This document shows, piece after piece, positions 1-11,519 of a DNA stretch of 64,000 bases. The stretch is from Aphrocallistes beatrix. Its lineage: Eukaryota > Porifera > Hexactinellida > Sceptrulophora > Aphrocallistidae. Position 1 is the stretch's first letter. Each line of letters begins with the position of its first letter. The notes beneath the pieces were generated by a model, which made no database searches, had not been told where the DNA came from, and saw nothing but the letters and a program-made list of their open reading frames with translations. Made by a program: the position numbers and the translations under genes. The stretch is taken from positions 9,087,524-9,151,523 of the forward strand of contig OY725488.1 in assembly GCA_963281255.1 (NCBI GenBank), written 5' to 3'.

Positions 1-1088
1 TATTTCAACTTGTCAATCACAGTGCGACCGAAAAACAAAGCAGTACACACTACGTACAGTAACACAATTAGAACAAATACCACTAGGGAAAGGATTGCAC
101 TGACATGATATTGGATCTCATCAGAGAGTCGGAGTGCTTCAATCTGTTGTTGAGTTACGATCAGTGGCTGGTAATAAGGAGTTCTGTAGAGGTAATGGAA
201 CAGACACGGACCATAGAATGTAGCAATAGCGAATAGTGAGAAAAAGCTTTCGAGAAATTGACTCAAAGTTAGGCAGAAATATCCTATCCCCATACACCAC
301 ATGATAAGTTTGAACTGATAACAGCTAATGACAGCTCTTCTGACCAATCCTTCTCTGCTACCTCTCACTCTCAACTCTAAAGCTCTCCATCTCAGTGTTC
401 TGTAGACTATCCGACTGTGTTGAATCCAAATAAGGAAGTAGACGAGAGGGAATATCGATAGAACAACACTATGAAGGATCTTCAACTGTGCTACAGACCC
501 TGTGATGATGATAGAAACCACAACCAGGGATGAGATTGACAGAAAGCGCTTGATGTATCGAAATGGATTAGAACGGATGTCATGGAAGGTTTCATGGAGA
601 TACTTCATCAAACAAATGTTCAATGCTGCGGATAATATCAGTAGTGCTTGTCCAGTTGAGAGTACCATGGAACTGATTGGATGTCCATAGATTAAAGTGA
701 AATCCAAACTTGGAAACTGTGTAAGTGCGTTGGTACAGTTCGAAATGGTGTCACTACTATTCGAATGAATATATTTGTAACCATTTGACATATCAGATAA
801 TGCACTGCCAAGTGTACAAAACGATACGGAGACAAACTCACTAATATTAATGAGAAGTAGGAAAATGTATTTGATGATCTCCGATTTGTGATGAAGGGCC
901 TTTTCCGAAAAATTCCCGAAAGGATCGGATTTTGCTTTCGCAACAAAACTACGGTATGACCTGATAAACTGCTTAATCCTGTTTAGGAAATGAATATTCC
1001 AGATTGACCATGGTAAGATCAAAATAATGAAAGGAAAGAGCATTACACAATTAAGAAGTATTTGAATAGAAATATTGTTAAGCGTCAT
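1..1088 (-). CDS. Seven-helix membrane protein, partial (runs off left edge)
   Basis: An uninterrupted minus-strand frame begins at the ATG at 1088-1086 and is still open at base 1, giving about 362 codons without a stop. I do not recognise the family. The translation has seven strongly hydrophobic stretches, at about residues 8-30, 77-100, 140-165, 185-205, 210-226, 265-300 and 335-357. Arg/Lys-rich loops lie between them, and a predicted extracellular loop has possible N-glycosylation sites (an NSS and an NCT near residues 110-120). Seven helices suggest a receptor-like (GPCR-type) or multipass transporter-like protein, but I see no DRY or NPxxY motif. The gene is intronless as far as visible, and its C-terminus is outside the window. 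Confidence 0.6.
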   Translation of the reverse strand, partial: MTLNNISIQILLNCVMLFPFIILILPWSIWNIHFLNRIKQFIRSYRSFVAKAKSDPFGNFSEKALHHKSEIIKYIFLLLINISEFVSVSFCTLGSALSDMSNGYKYIHSNSSDTISNCTNALTQFPSLDFTLIYGHPISSMVLSTGQALLILSAALNICLMKYLHETFHDIRSNPFRYIKRFLSISSLVVVSIIITGSVAQLKILHSVVLSIFPLVYFLIWIQHSRIVYRTLRWRALELRVRGSREGLVRRAVISCYQFKLIMWCMGIGYFCLTLSQFLESFFSLFAIATFYGPCLFHYLYRTPYYQPLIVTQQQIEALRLSDEIQYHVSAILSLVVFVLIVLLYVVCTALFFGRTVIDKLK

Positions 1089-2031
1089 CTTTCAATTAAA
1101 TTGTTAGTTTAATTCCAAACATATCTGTTGCTTTATAGTCGTGGATGAGCTAGTCTGCTTACAGATTGTAATTAGAGAATCTGAATTGTTAGATGATACA
1201 AGTCTAACAGTGAAACTGAATAGAATCATGAAAGCATTTATTTTCAGTAATATCTTTCCACTTACATCTTACAATATATATTTTTGGAAGGGACGGATTA
1301 AGCCTGCTCGTAAGAACTCTCCTCTCACTGGCAAAAGTATCCAAAAAGAAGCAAAAATGACTGTCCTGAATCAGTAAGGAAAGTCAGTATTTAATTTCAA
1401 TCATGAATTTTTTTTGTTGAAAAAGGTAAGCTTAGATTTTCATTTGGGTCCCTCATGAAGATATTACCTTTCCTCCATGTACCTTCTGTCTTATGAAGTA
1501 TTTATGTAACCTAAGTATTGTTTTGGACTGGGAATATACAATGTCAACTATTCCACTGTCGAGACAGAAAAGAAACTACATTAATAAACGCCGTAAATTA
1601 TAGCTCTATTGTTTCAGCCAACCCGGACCCTATGGACCGATCGTCTGAATCAGAGTATTAGAGGATATTAGACAGCCTTCCAGAGATACGCTCTCAGTCA
1701 CCAACCAAGAGGTATCTGTCTGAATCAGAAAATATTGTTTGGTTGAAAAACAGAGGACGAGGTGTTGAATAAAAACATCGAATCAATGTATATAAATTAT
1801 ACACGCTTCCAAAACTGACTTTTACCCAATAAATCTACTTAAGTAAATCTAAACTTTTTCATGTGCCTAAATCGATAAATAGCATTATAATATAGGGTAA
1901 ATTGAAAAATATGTTTAATCATTGTAATTCAAATAGATTGAGTCTAGTTATTAATACGAACCAGGGAACCGTCGAATTTGTACCTATCATCTGGAATTCG
2001 TACTAACCAAAGTTAATTGTATGAATTTGTA
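1089..2031. other. Intergenic, no supported gene
   Basis: AT-rich DNA upstream of the membrane-protein gene. A short open stretch near 1630-1770 (plus strand) is interrupted by stops and not recognised. Bases about 1797-1920 contain a diverged repeat segment also seen near 4985-5035, 7405-7500 and 61720-61760. Confidence 0.5.
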
Positions 2032-4867
2032 CAATGGCGTATCCAGGAATATCGTGGGAGGGGGTGCTGTGGAGCGAGCTAAGCTTTCGACGGTAAGGGG
2101 GGGTCTGGGGGCAAGCCCCCAGAAAATCTTTTGAATCTTAGACGCTCAAACATCGATGTACAGCTATTCTTGTCACATAGGAGGAGGAGTGTAATATTGT
2201 GCAGCTGTACCAAAGATGTTTAGATGTTTAGGTGTTTATGTTTAGATAACATGATAATTTTGTTACATAATTTTATCAATACTATTTAGTGAATACAAAT
2301 TTAGTCTACTAATACATTCATTAGTCATCTGGAGTCTTCTGGGATATCGTCTGGAAAACTCAATAACTGACAGAAATATCGACAGGGATGTCATAGTATT
2401 TGAGCATGAGAGCTAATCCAGTGAGTCGATTCGTCCCCATCGATGATCGTAAGAGGTTTTTATTCGTTTCAAAGAACTAAAAGATCTCTCCGCCGTACAG
2501 CTGGTAACGGGCAATGTGCAAAGAATACAGAGCAACGTTGGAATGTTGGAAACATAGTGCTGGCGTGTTGAAGGGCATGGGGTTAGAGTGCTTGGTAGAC
2601 AAGCTTGTCCATGTTCTTCAGTTCTTCCATCCACTTCATCCACCAGCAGTGTATCTCGGCTTCAGTACAAACGAGTGATTGAAGGTCTTCTTGATACATC
2701 TCAGCCACTTGTAAGATCTTGGAGTGCACTCATCTAGAGATAGAGATACCATTATTGATGCTATTACTGCAAGTCCCTGCAAAGCAGTTTACTGGTGTTT
2801 AGTGAAAAACATCGGCAATAATATTCTGATGGAGTGTCAGCAGGCACATTATTCCTATGACTTTGACGACTGCATCGACGTGGTACAGATGGCACAATAC
2901 TAATGTCAGAGCACATCTGGTCGACATGACTAAACCAACGACTATGATATTCCTCACTATTGCCTCTAGCATTGATAAGTGCTGCTTTGACACTGTTGAT
3001 CTCTCGTACAGCTTCTACTAATCCTTAGCTTCAGTCTGAAGATTGGTAGTCAATGCTTGGATATACTTTAGGCTGGAATTTGTGATTACCAATGAAGCAA
3101 TGAAGTCGGTTGTGCTAATACTAATTGTAGACTCCCAGCATCTGTCAGAGAATCTGAAGACCACAAGCTAGGCCTATCACTGAATATTCCCTAAAAGCAA
3201 CCAACAATCGAGAAATGAAGTGACTGAAAAGTCTGCATAGCATCAATGCGTGGATCCATCTAGTACGACACAAGGCTTTTAACTTAGAAAACGCAAGTTG
3301 CGTTTCTGTTATGGCCTTATCTAAAGCAATTTACGTTTAGGATGAACATCAAAAATATACTATACACCCTGTCCACCACACCTATCATGTTTCGAATGTT
3401 TGGAATTTGAAGAGACTTAATGACTGCAAAGTTCAGGCAATGAGAAGAACAATGAAGCTACAAAGCCAGTGGGTACTGTTCTCTGATATAATTGCTGTAC
3501 CTTAGATTGAACCTGCCATATTACCAGCTCCATCATAAGCTTGACCTCTCAGGTTTATTAGATTTAGACCATAACTATGGAGAGTTCCTGTAATCTTGTC
3601 TGCTAGGCAGCGTCCAGGAATTCCTGAATCGCACTCTGCGAAGTTAATGAAGTCTTCCCTTATCAACCCAGTGTAAGAACCCACAAACCTCAACACAAGA
3701 CTCAACATTTCCTTGTTGGAAAGATCGGTAACTTCATCAACAATAACTGTAAACCATTTTGCAATTTTAACTTGTCAAGTAGTTTACACTGAATGTGATT
3801 GAGATTACATCAATACGTTTTGGATAACTGATGTATATGTTGCGTCTTTGGGCGAGGCTTTGAGTGCTCTTGGAGTATTGTGTCACCAGCATCAATTCTA
3901 CACTCCAATAAGGCTCAGAAGTTGCCATGATTCCCAAGTGTGTCAGCCTCTAAGTCAGTGGCACTGTCTCGGTGACCACGTAGTGCGATATTCTGACGCC
4001 TACATAACAATACAGTTTTATGATTGATGCTAGTTTCTTCCTATTGGAATAAACCCTGTCCGAAATAGTCTGATTCATCCGACAGAGTATGTCTGGTTGT
4101 ATATTTTTCATTACTTGAAGAACTTCATCAGCTCGGATTATTGCTGTTTAGGATATTCTTTGACTGTGTGTTTGGATAAAACATCCAAAGCCTTTGAAAA
4201 GAAAGAAGAGGTCGTCGAACAAGGATACGGGGATCTGATCCATGGTACCCAGAAGTAGCAAATAAAACACAATGCGCAGAATCCACTGTTTTCTTTCTCG
4301 CTGTATGCTAGCCAAGGATGAAGGATCAGTGATCGATACTGGAAACTTAAAGCTCGTCCAATTGCACTCTTTGGGAACTATATTCTACTCCGGGTCGGAA
4401 TGGATTAATAAGTAGATCATGCTTTTCTGCATCCGAGATACAAACTGCGGTTCCTGCATATCTTGCTAGATCATGGTCTTCAGGAAATTGTTAAGGTGAG
4501 GCTGCTTTGGAGTAAGTGGGACACAATCACTCTCGTCATCACGACAAATATCTTCGATACCATCGTCTGAAACAGTAGAGAGATCCTGTGAAATTAATTC
4601 CGTAACATCTGAAGTAGATGGTTGGGGGTTTCTCGCTTAGTTGGACAAGTTCCTTGCTGAATATAGACATCAATTCAGAATAAAATAAGCTGATTTACAC
4701 ACAATATCGGACAATGATTGTGAAAATTGGATAGCATTCTGTAAATAAGATTCCAAAAGCTCTGCACTTATTCAGGAAAATCGGATTATAAATAACAACA
4801 TATCCCTTTTGGAAACTAGTTATGAGGGGGTGTTTGAACACCCAAACCCCCCCTGGATACGCCACTG
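2032..4867 (-). mobile_element. Decayed hAT transposon (ZMYM1/THAP-type transposase)
   Basis: The ends are inverted repeats. The left end starts CAATGGCGTATCCAGG at 2032, and the right end, read on the minus strand from 4867, starts CAGTGGCGTATCCAGG followed by a G-run. This is the usual look of hAT termini. Inside, minus-strand fragments resemble the TTF zinc-finger/DUF4371/hAT-dimerisation class of transposase. The element is 2.8 kb and the reading frame is broken many times. No convincing 8-bp target duplication remains. Confidence 0.8.
2413..4320 (-). pseudogene. hAT transposase remnant
   Basis: Fragments in different minus frames line up in transposase order. A TTF-type zinc-finger piece at about 4260-4320 has a HPWL start and a CALC cysteine pair. 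A DUF4371 piece lies at 3502-3708, with the motif LRGQAYDGAGNM. The C-terminal dimerisation piece lies at 2413-2643, with LPVTSCTAERSFSSLKRIKT. Frameshifts and stops separate the pieces, so no functional enzyme is expected. Confidence 0.75.
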
Positions 4868-5478
4868 CTGGGGATTCAAACATTATTCGCTAAACCGGTA
4901 TTTCGGCTTATCCGTGTTCTATCAACAAGAGGCTACTGCACTTTATTATATGATTATTTTAATAAATTCATTGTTTTAAATGCATTTAAATTCTACACGC
5001 CTCCAAAACTGACTCAGAACCAATAAATAGTAACGGACATTGTATATTCAGTTGGGACAAATAACCAGTAACAAACTGCATGAGATAAGGAGACATCATT
5101 TATCATGAAAAGAGTGGATTATTTTAACTTTATATCAGTTGTAAAATTTCTCTGGTTTTCCAGAAAATTTGACTATTTCGCTTTATGCGCACTCTACAGT
5201 ACCATATACGTACCAGTAAAAACTAAATAATGATGCAAATTACTCAGTTCTTCAGCCTCTGTGATCATCTATTTACATAAGATATTACACATCACACAGG
5301 AGACTAGGTCGATATTCACGAATCAATTCTATCAAATTCATTGTAGCAGTACACTAGTTTAGTATCAAATAAAGCATCATTATGAATACACAGTCTATGG
5401 ATCAGAATAACAAAATACTGAACAGAATCAAAAACAGAAAAAACACTCCTGAATGGGGGAATAAATAAAAAATCATAT
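4868..5478. other. Intergenic, 3' side of an NHL gene
   Basis: AT-rich with no coding signal. It lies downstream of the NHL gene at 5479-6726 and probably holds its 3' UTR and poly(A) site. The A-rich tract around 5440-5475 is a candidate, but no site can be fixed from sequence alone. Confidence 0.4.
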
Positions 5479-6726
5479 TTAGAATACCAAAAGTCGATGG
5501 TTGTGACCTACAAGGATGATTCTCCCTCTTGCATCCAGTGTGACACCACGAGGATACTGTATGCTATCAGTGATTTTATGAACTAAATCTCCTTCTTGAT
5601 TGAATAGAACAATAGCGTGTTGGTTATAATCTGATATAATAAAGTTACCAGCACCATCTATACAGAATGAATAGGGTTGTTTCAAATGTTTGGAAATAGA
5701 AGTGAGAACAGCATTCTGTACCTGAGTTAGGTTATAGTTGAAAGAATAGAGGAAAGGGTTAGTGCAGCTCAGCACATAAATGTACTCGTTGGTTAGTTTT
5801 ATGTCAAAAGGATATTTCAGTATTTCTTTTCCAAACTGAAACTTGAATAGGAAATCTTTGGAGAATATTTGGATTCGATTATTATTACAGTCACACACAA
5901 ATATATCTCCATTCGATTCATTGATAGTAATGCCACGTGGGTTCTTCAATTGTCCATCTCCATTCCCTGGAGTTCCTATCTGTTTCAGAAATGTTCCATT
6001 CAAATCATAAACAAACAAACAACCACCATCGTACTGAGATATAAACACTTTATTTTGATAGAAATCAATGGAATGAAGAGTTTTCATCTTACCAGCTCCA
6101 ACTCTATCTCCAAACTTGTAAGAATATTTTCCATCTTTGTCGAATATTTGCACTCGATGGTTACTACAATCTGCTACGAAAATATTACCAGTCTGGTAGT
6201 GCACTGCTACTCCATTAGGATAGGAGAATTGTCCTTCCTTACCACCTGATGTCCCTCCTATACTGAGTACTGGAGTTACTTTTCCCTCATAATCTACTAC
6301 AGGTAGGTTAGATACTACAGAAGTAGAGTTAGTAACAGTAAGTTTACCAATAGTACCAGCTAACTCCAATATTGTCTTGTCAAAGTCAAGACTGATGTGT
6401 TTAGATTCGAACTGAGATTCAAATTCTTTTCGTTTCTCTGATAATTGTTTCATAATTGAATGTTGAAATTCTCTGAGATTTTCAGATTTCATTTTGTCTT
6501 TCGTACATTCCAACACTTGAACAAGTTCTGTTAAAGATTGTTTGTGTTTATCTCTTTCTCTTTTGTAAGAATTTAGAATCTCTTCTAGTTCACTCAACAG
6601 TTTTCTTTCCCTCTCTCTCAAACAATCCATCAATTCAAGAAAATGAGATTCAATTTTCTTTTTCACTTTGGAGATTTCATCCTCGAACCTTTCATCTTCA
6701 TTTGAGATAATATTTGCTGTTGCCAT
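5479..6726 (-). CDS. Coiled-coil/NHL-propeller protein, subfamily A copy 1
   Basis: Intact single-exon frame of 415 residues. The first ~115 residues are charged helix rich in Glu/Lys/Arg, predicted to be coiled coil. Residues about 160-415 form six NHL-type repeats, with recurring patterns such as NGVAVHYQTGNIFVAD and RVQIF, which would close a six-bladed beta-propeller. This matches the C-terminal two thirds of TRIM-NHL proteins (TRIM2/3/32/71), but there is no RING and no B-box, so ubiquitin-ligase activity cannot be assumed. NHL propellers bind proteins or RNA. The start is supported because paralogues at 12760 and 16348 begin at the same MAT(A) position. This is the best-preserved subfamily A copy. 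Confidence 0.9.
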   Translation of the reverse strand: MATANIISNEDERFEDEISKVKKKIESHFLELMDCLRERERKLLSELEEILNSYKRERDKHKQSLTELVQVLECTKDKMKSENLREFQHSIMKQLSEKRKEFESQFESKHISLDFDKTILELAGTIGKLTVTNSTSVVSNLPVVDYEGKVTPVLSIGGTSGGKEGQFSYPNGVAVHYQTGNIFVADCSNHRVQIFDKDGKYSYKFGDRVGAGKMKTLHSIDFYQNKVFISQYDGGCLFVYDLNGTFLKQIGTPGNGDGQLKNPRGITINESNGDIFVCDCNNNRIQIFSKDFLFKFQFGKEILKYPFDIKLTNEYIYVLSCTNPFLYSFNYNLTQVQNAVLTSISKHLKQPYSFCIDGAGNFIISDYNQHAIVLFNQEGDLVHKITDSIQYPRGVTLDARGRIILVGHNHRLLVF

Positions 6727-8932
6727 GAAAAACTCTAAATAAAACTTCTCATTAATTCAAACTTATGTGACATAACCAGAGTCTACAGTTATGGAGTTGA
6801 TGTGGAAATTAGAGGTGAGTGCAAAGTGAATTTCAACGGTTAGCGTTATTGTGAAGCTAAGGAATGAATTTCCTACTTTCTTAGTATCACTAATTCTGTA
6901 CTAGAACAGTCTGGATATTTAGAAACTATATATGGAATAATTCATCCTGAAATTCACATTTATACATTTTCACTCCTAAGACAGTAAGAAAGTTACAGCG
7001 TCTTCCCCAGCCATATAAAATGGAGTTTTGGGAATTAAATTGACTAAAAGTGGTCAAGTTGAAATAGGACCAACTGTACTGATGGCTACGGTCAGATCAT
7101 GAATATGATAAAGTCAAAGGTGTGAAAATATGATAATCTAAACATGACTTAGAACTTGGATCTAGATACAAATCTCCATACAAGAATTTGTCTTCACCAG
7201 CTGATAATTAGTAAGTTCGATCTTGCCTTCTCCAGCTCGATACATTCTTCTTGACAGTTCTCGGTTCCCATTTCATTGAGCAACGACTGGCCCAATGCTG
7301 CGGTTTTCGACAGATATTGCAGCTTTTACTGCCATTTATGCGATACTTGACGAGATGTCCTGCTTGGTAACACACTGGGTATTATACAGCTCTCAAGAGA
7401 TACGCTCCTAATCTCAAACACCTAAATTTTCATACGCCTAAATCGATAAAAAACATCATAATATAGAGTAAATTATGTATCATTCTGGATTTTCACGCTC
7501 CTAAACACTTTGAGGGTTAAAATCATACGCCTAAAGGAGCGTCTCGTGCTCCTAGATAATCCCTTGGTTACACATAGCAGTCATTCCCTGCCATCGCGAC
7601 GTATCTGTTCTGCTGCGCTCTTGAGTATTGCATTTCTTAAGAAGAACAACATTCACTTCATTTCCTCGTTCCCTGATTCCAGGGTCTCGGCTTCGCAGTC
7701 CTCATTTGGCTTTACAAGTGCCACCTGCTCACCGATGTCCTCTCAATCCTTCATACAAAGGGATGTCTTTGAGGAACAGGGATCTTCCACCTCTCTGCCA
7801 TCTTAATTGCTCCTCAGTGAGTCCATCTTCTTGCGTCCTATTTCACTTATTGAGTCTGGGCTGTGTCTCATTAAGCATCTGAGTGAAGGAAAGGTGCACG
7901 CTTGCTTTGGCGTCTGTCCTGTCTGAATTTCTTCCTCAACACTACGTACGAAAAAATCCATTACAAGTTCTCCTGGTGGCAAAGTCGTCTCCCGAAACCT
8001 CTCGGCTGAGGGAATACATCCTTTTCTGGATCTAATCTTTCTCTGAGGAATTCGAACGCAGCAGCTATAGTGTCCATCTCAAGTACTTTCTGGTTTATTT
8101 TCTTGTTTTTCCTCGGCATAAACGCTTCTTTAGTGAACTAACTCTGAACAGAGCTGTCGCCAGTCTTCTCATACCACTTTCACTTCTTGTAGACAACATT
8201 ACACTCCTTTCCGATCTCAGAAGACGAAGGAGGTCGCTCTAACTGAACAGGTGGCACAGCCACCCCTGGGGATACTCCTTGCACTTGTATAAATTGAGAT
8301 TACCCTCCACCCTCTCAAAGAACAGGAAGTGCCATTTCGGAACCTTACGTGATTGCTGTTCATTTCTGCCGTCTCACACAGATCAATAGCTGGCTAGCTG
8401 GATGTAGACTAAATAATTCATAAAGAAAAGAAGAGAGATATGTGCAAGGTTCTCGTTAATTTAATAAAGGATACAATTACATTATAAATTCGATAAATAA
8501 TTCTTAAACTGAACTTAAATATGAGCTTAGATGGAGTGACCATAAACGGAAGGATCGACCCACCCATCCGAACGAACTGAAATAAAAGAACGCTAGTGGA
8601 ATTGGATATACCTAATTTACGGAACGGAACCATTCCCGGAAATCTGAGTACCTAATTTACGAAATACTCCGTAAATTAGGCATTTATAATATCAGGAATG
8701 GAGTATTCCGTTAATTACGCATTTAAATTCCGGAACCGTTCCGTCAAATTCTGAAGGATTTGTAGTCTAATTCAGTTCAATTCGTCGCAGAACTTTCCAA
8801 GTAGACACACCGAAGACGAGAATTTTTGTTTCAGTTTTTCTCTTCAATTTTGCGTCTTAAATTCATGCATCAAAAAGAATAAAAAATAAGATAAATTATA
8901 TCAAAATTATAGTTCCATATATTTACGGAAGC
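6727..8932. other. Intergenic with decayed coding-like stretch
   Basis: Bases 7500-8120 contain minus-strand coding-like pieces, including one at about 7950-8115 that starts MPRKNKK, interrupted by several stops. The piece resembles degraded transposon or captured-gene sequence, but I cannot assign a family. The rest is AT-rich. Bases 8620-8760 contain short internal repeats of an ATTCCG/GGAATGG type. Confidence 0.4.
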
Positions 8933-9101
8933 CAGGGCCGCTGATAGAATCAAAAGGCTCCGGGGAAGCTCGTATCAATGGGCCCCCTCTAGTATACAAA
9001 ATTATAAAGGTTATGCGCAGCATAGTCGTCTAATTCTGGTAAAGTGGTAAATAATAGGAGGGAATGATTGAAAGTGATAGGTATTAGAGTTATATTAAGT
9101 A

Positions 9102-9880
9102 CAAGCGCGCTTCGCTTGCTTGCGCTGCGCGGCTTGCGGACACTGCGTGTCCGCAGATTTACCCAGTGGGAGCTTGGGGATATTAGAGAAACAATACGTC
9201 GCTTTCTTGTTTTATACTAAGTACGCTGGATTGTCATTTGTCTACGGTTACATTAATGAAATCAGAACTGTAGCAGAAATTTTATTTCTTGATAAATATA
9301 ATTTACTTCGTATTAAGTCAACTAATTCCGAATGTAAGCCCAATTTGAATACACGAAGTTCACATTACTAAAGATTATTATACTTAAATAATCAATTCCA
9401 GTCCATGTCGTTAAAAGTTATTTTATGATCGAATTGATTGATCGTAGCATATAACACACTTTAATTGTTGTTAACAATCAAATTATAGACTCAAAATAGC
9501 AGTATTCAATCATTTATATGAAATAGAATCGTGTGAATGGCATTATAAAAGGCTGATAATTGATTGGTTCACATAAACCAATGAATTTCAATCACAATTA
9601 GTTCTTTTGATTGTAGGCATAAGTCACTACTATTTTATTCCAATGTATTTGCATTATAAAATAATCGAATTTGATTGGTCAGCACATTTTGTCACCTATC
9701 TCGGCGAGGTGTGAACATTTCGCTTAGATCTTCGAACTTAATCCTAGATTCACCATTTGACACCTACATGCCAATTTTTGTATCTCTACGACTTGCCAAT
9801 TCTTCAATCAATTCGGACAAACAAACAAACAAACAAACAAACAAACAAACAAAAAAATCCTGGAGTTTTAATATATAAGA
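9102..9880 (-). mobile_element. Helitron-like non-autonomous element, copy A
   Basis: Read on the minus strand it starts TCTTATATATTAAAACTCC directly after a host A (9881 complement). It ends in a GC-rich tract whose last bases, CAAGCGAAGCGCGCTTG, form a hairpin, followed by host T (complement of 9101). No terminal inverted repeats and no target duplication are seen. A|TC...CTTG|T insertion into AT is Helitron-like, although the classical 3' end is CTRR. Copy B at 41219-41993 has the same two ends. Confidence 0.6.
9817..9856. repeat. (ACAA)n microsatellite
   Basis: About nine ACAA units inside Helitron-like copy A, close to its 5' end. The corresponding place in copy B (41950-41970) is a shorter CACA/A-run, so this internal tract varies between copies. 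Confidence 0.9.
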
Positions 9881-10179
9881 TATAACAAACATCAACTAGA
9901 CATTTAATAATGCTTTTCTCTCTTTCTTCTCTCGCGTCTTTTTTGAGCTCCACATTTGTGCATTTTCAGGAGAAATACGAATAGGATCTACGATACGAAT
10001 TTTTTTGAAATTTTATTTGAAAATACATTGCACATGTTTATATACAACACAAGTATAACAAAGTAATTAATGAAAAATTATCACATACACACTGTCAAAG
10101 TAATTTTACAATGAAATGACACAATACACACCTATGTAATAATTTGCATAACATATCATGATAATTACTACATAGTATA

Positions 10180-10640
10180 TCCTTGCTATTAAAACTCGAT
10201 TAATCTATAAATATATCTATCTATGTAACGAATTGATTGAAGAAATTGCCAGACGTAGAAAGCTGATTTTTGGTATTTTGGCTATGGCTCCACTAAGTTA
10301 TTAGTCCAGACGAAAATGTCGGAACATCATGGAATTATGACGTCATTGTCACATTTTTAAAGGTTAAGCAATACAGTTATTCTAGTATAACTCAGCCATT
10401 ATATGAGAAAGAAGGCTGAAATTTTAATAGAATGTGTATATTAATATACCTCACATATATGACCCAACTATTATCAAAAAATGATAACTCATCACTCTGT
10501 TATGACGTCATCATTACACATCAAAATTTAAAAAATTTAAAAATTTGGTGATTTTTCGTGGGATATCGATTATAACATAATTAAAAACGTATTTAGAGAT
10601 GTCATCTCCCATATAATTAATCAATAGTGACCACAGCATT
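10180..10640 (+). mobile_element. Helitron-like element, copy C (3' truncated)
   Basis: It starts TCCTTGCTATTAAAACTCG after an A, like the 5' ends near 36526 and 38671. Bases 10540-10630 match 36330-36420, just inside the 3' terminal part of copy D. The GC-rich terminal hairpin is missing here. The boundary near 10640 is approximate. Confidence 0.5.
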
Positions 10641-10877
10641 TCAGTTTTAATGGTTCTAGATTCTAGCCTTTGCAATTAAATTTTAACACTAATAGTTTCA
10701 TCACATTGTGGTAAGAAAGTATTAATACTATCGATTTGAGTTAAATTTGCAATTAGATTCAATGGCTTTTATGACAAATTTTAGCCTCTAATTTTAGGTT
10801 CCCTCGGGTTATGGGCCCCCATCTTAGTATGGGCTCCAGGGCAGTGCCCCGGCTGCCCCACCCTCTCGTAGGCCCTG

Positions 10878-11519
10878 ACGGAAGCCTTAAAACATATAGC
10901 TCTTTTTCCGCTTGCTCCACTCGCTCTTTGAATTAAAGAAAGAAGCGGTTACCACTACAAACTCGATTAAGCTAATTCAATAACACAATTCAATTGTCAC
11001 TGCTGTTATTCATTCTGCACTAGAAATCAACATTAACTTGGATCAGCGTGAAGAAGTGCAGCTGAGTAGTTAGATCTCATCAGTCAGAATTCATTAAAGA
11101 ACCAGTGCTAGCATGACGTATGAGGACAGTATGGTATCAATTGGTGTGCAATTGTATTCTATTTGAATGGTCACGTGTGCTTAAAAACTCACTAAACATA
11201 GCGTGGATGAACAGTATTAATTATCTGCATAGTGAAATACACTATGATTGTTGGTGGGATCTGGAATTGGATTTGGATTGCATCATCTTAAAATATTATT
11301 TGTGAAAAAAGTTGAGAGCAAAGGTTGAAAAGTTGGAACTTCTAATTATAAATTGCTGGTTGACCGAGCGAAAGTGTGGAGGGATCATCAAAAAATGAGT
11401 AAATACAAAAACATAGAATTGTAACTATGAAGTCAATCCAAACAAACTATTTAACAAAATAACTTAAACAAGAAAAGAAACAAAATACTTATCTGAATGA
11501 TAGTATATAAAATTACGCA
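10878..11519. other. Intergenic, no supported gene
   Basis: AT-rich spacer between the hAT element and the subfamily A copy 2 NHL locus. No conserved coding signal seen. Confidence 0.4.

Larger units (their letters stand above)
8933..10877. mobile_element. Non-autonomous hAT element with 8-bp target duplication
   Basis: The termini begin CAGGGCC on both strands (left at 8933, right at 10877). The element is flanked by a perfect 8-bp direct repeat, ACGGAAGC, at 8925-8932 and 10878-10885, the target-site length typical of hAT. The 1945-bp interior holds no transposase. It has two Helitron-like pieces nested inside (9102-9880 and from 10180), so it is a composite. Confidence 0.85.

Noticed and set aside
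692-946. Small minus-strand frame inside the membrane-protein region
   Set aside because: It is out of frame with the much longer open frame 1088-1 that has seven hydrophobic segments.
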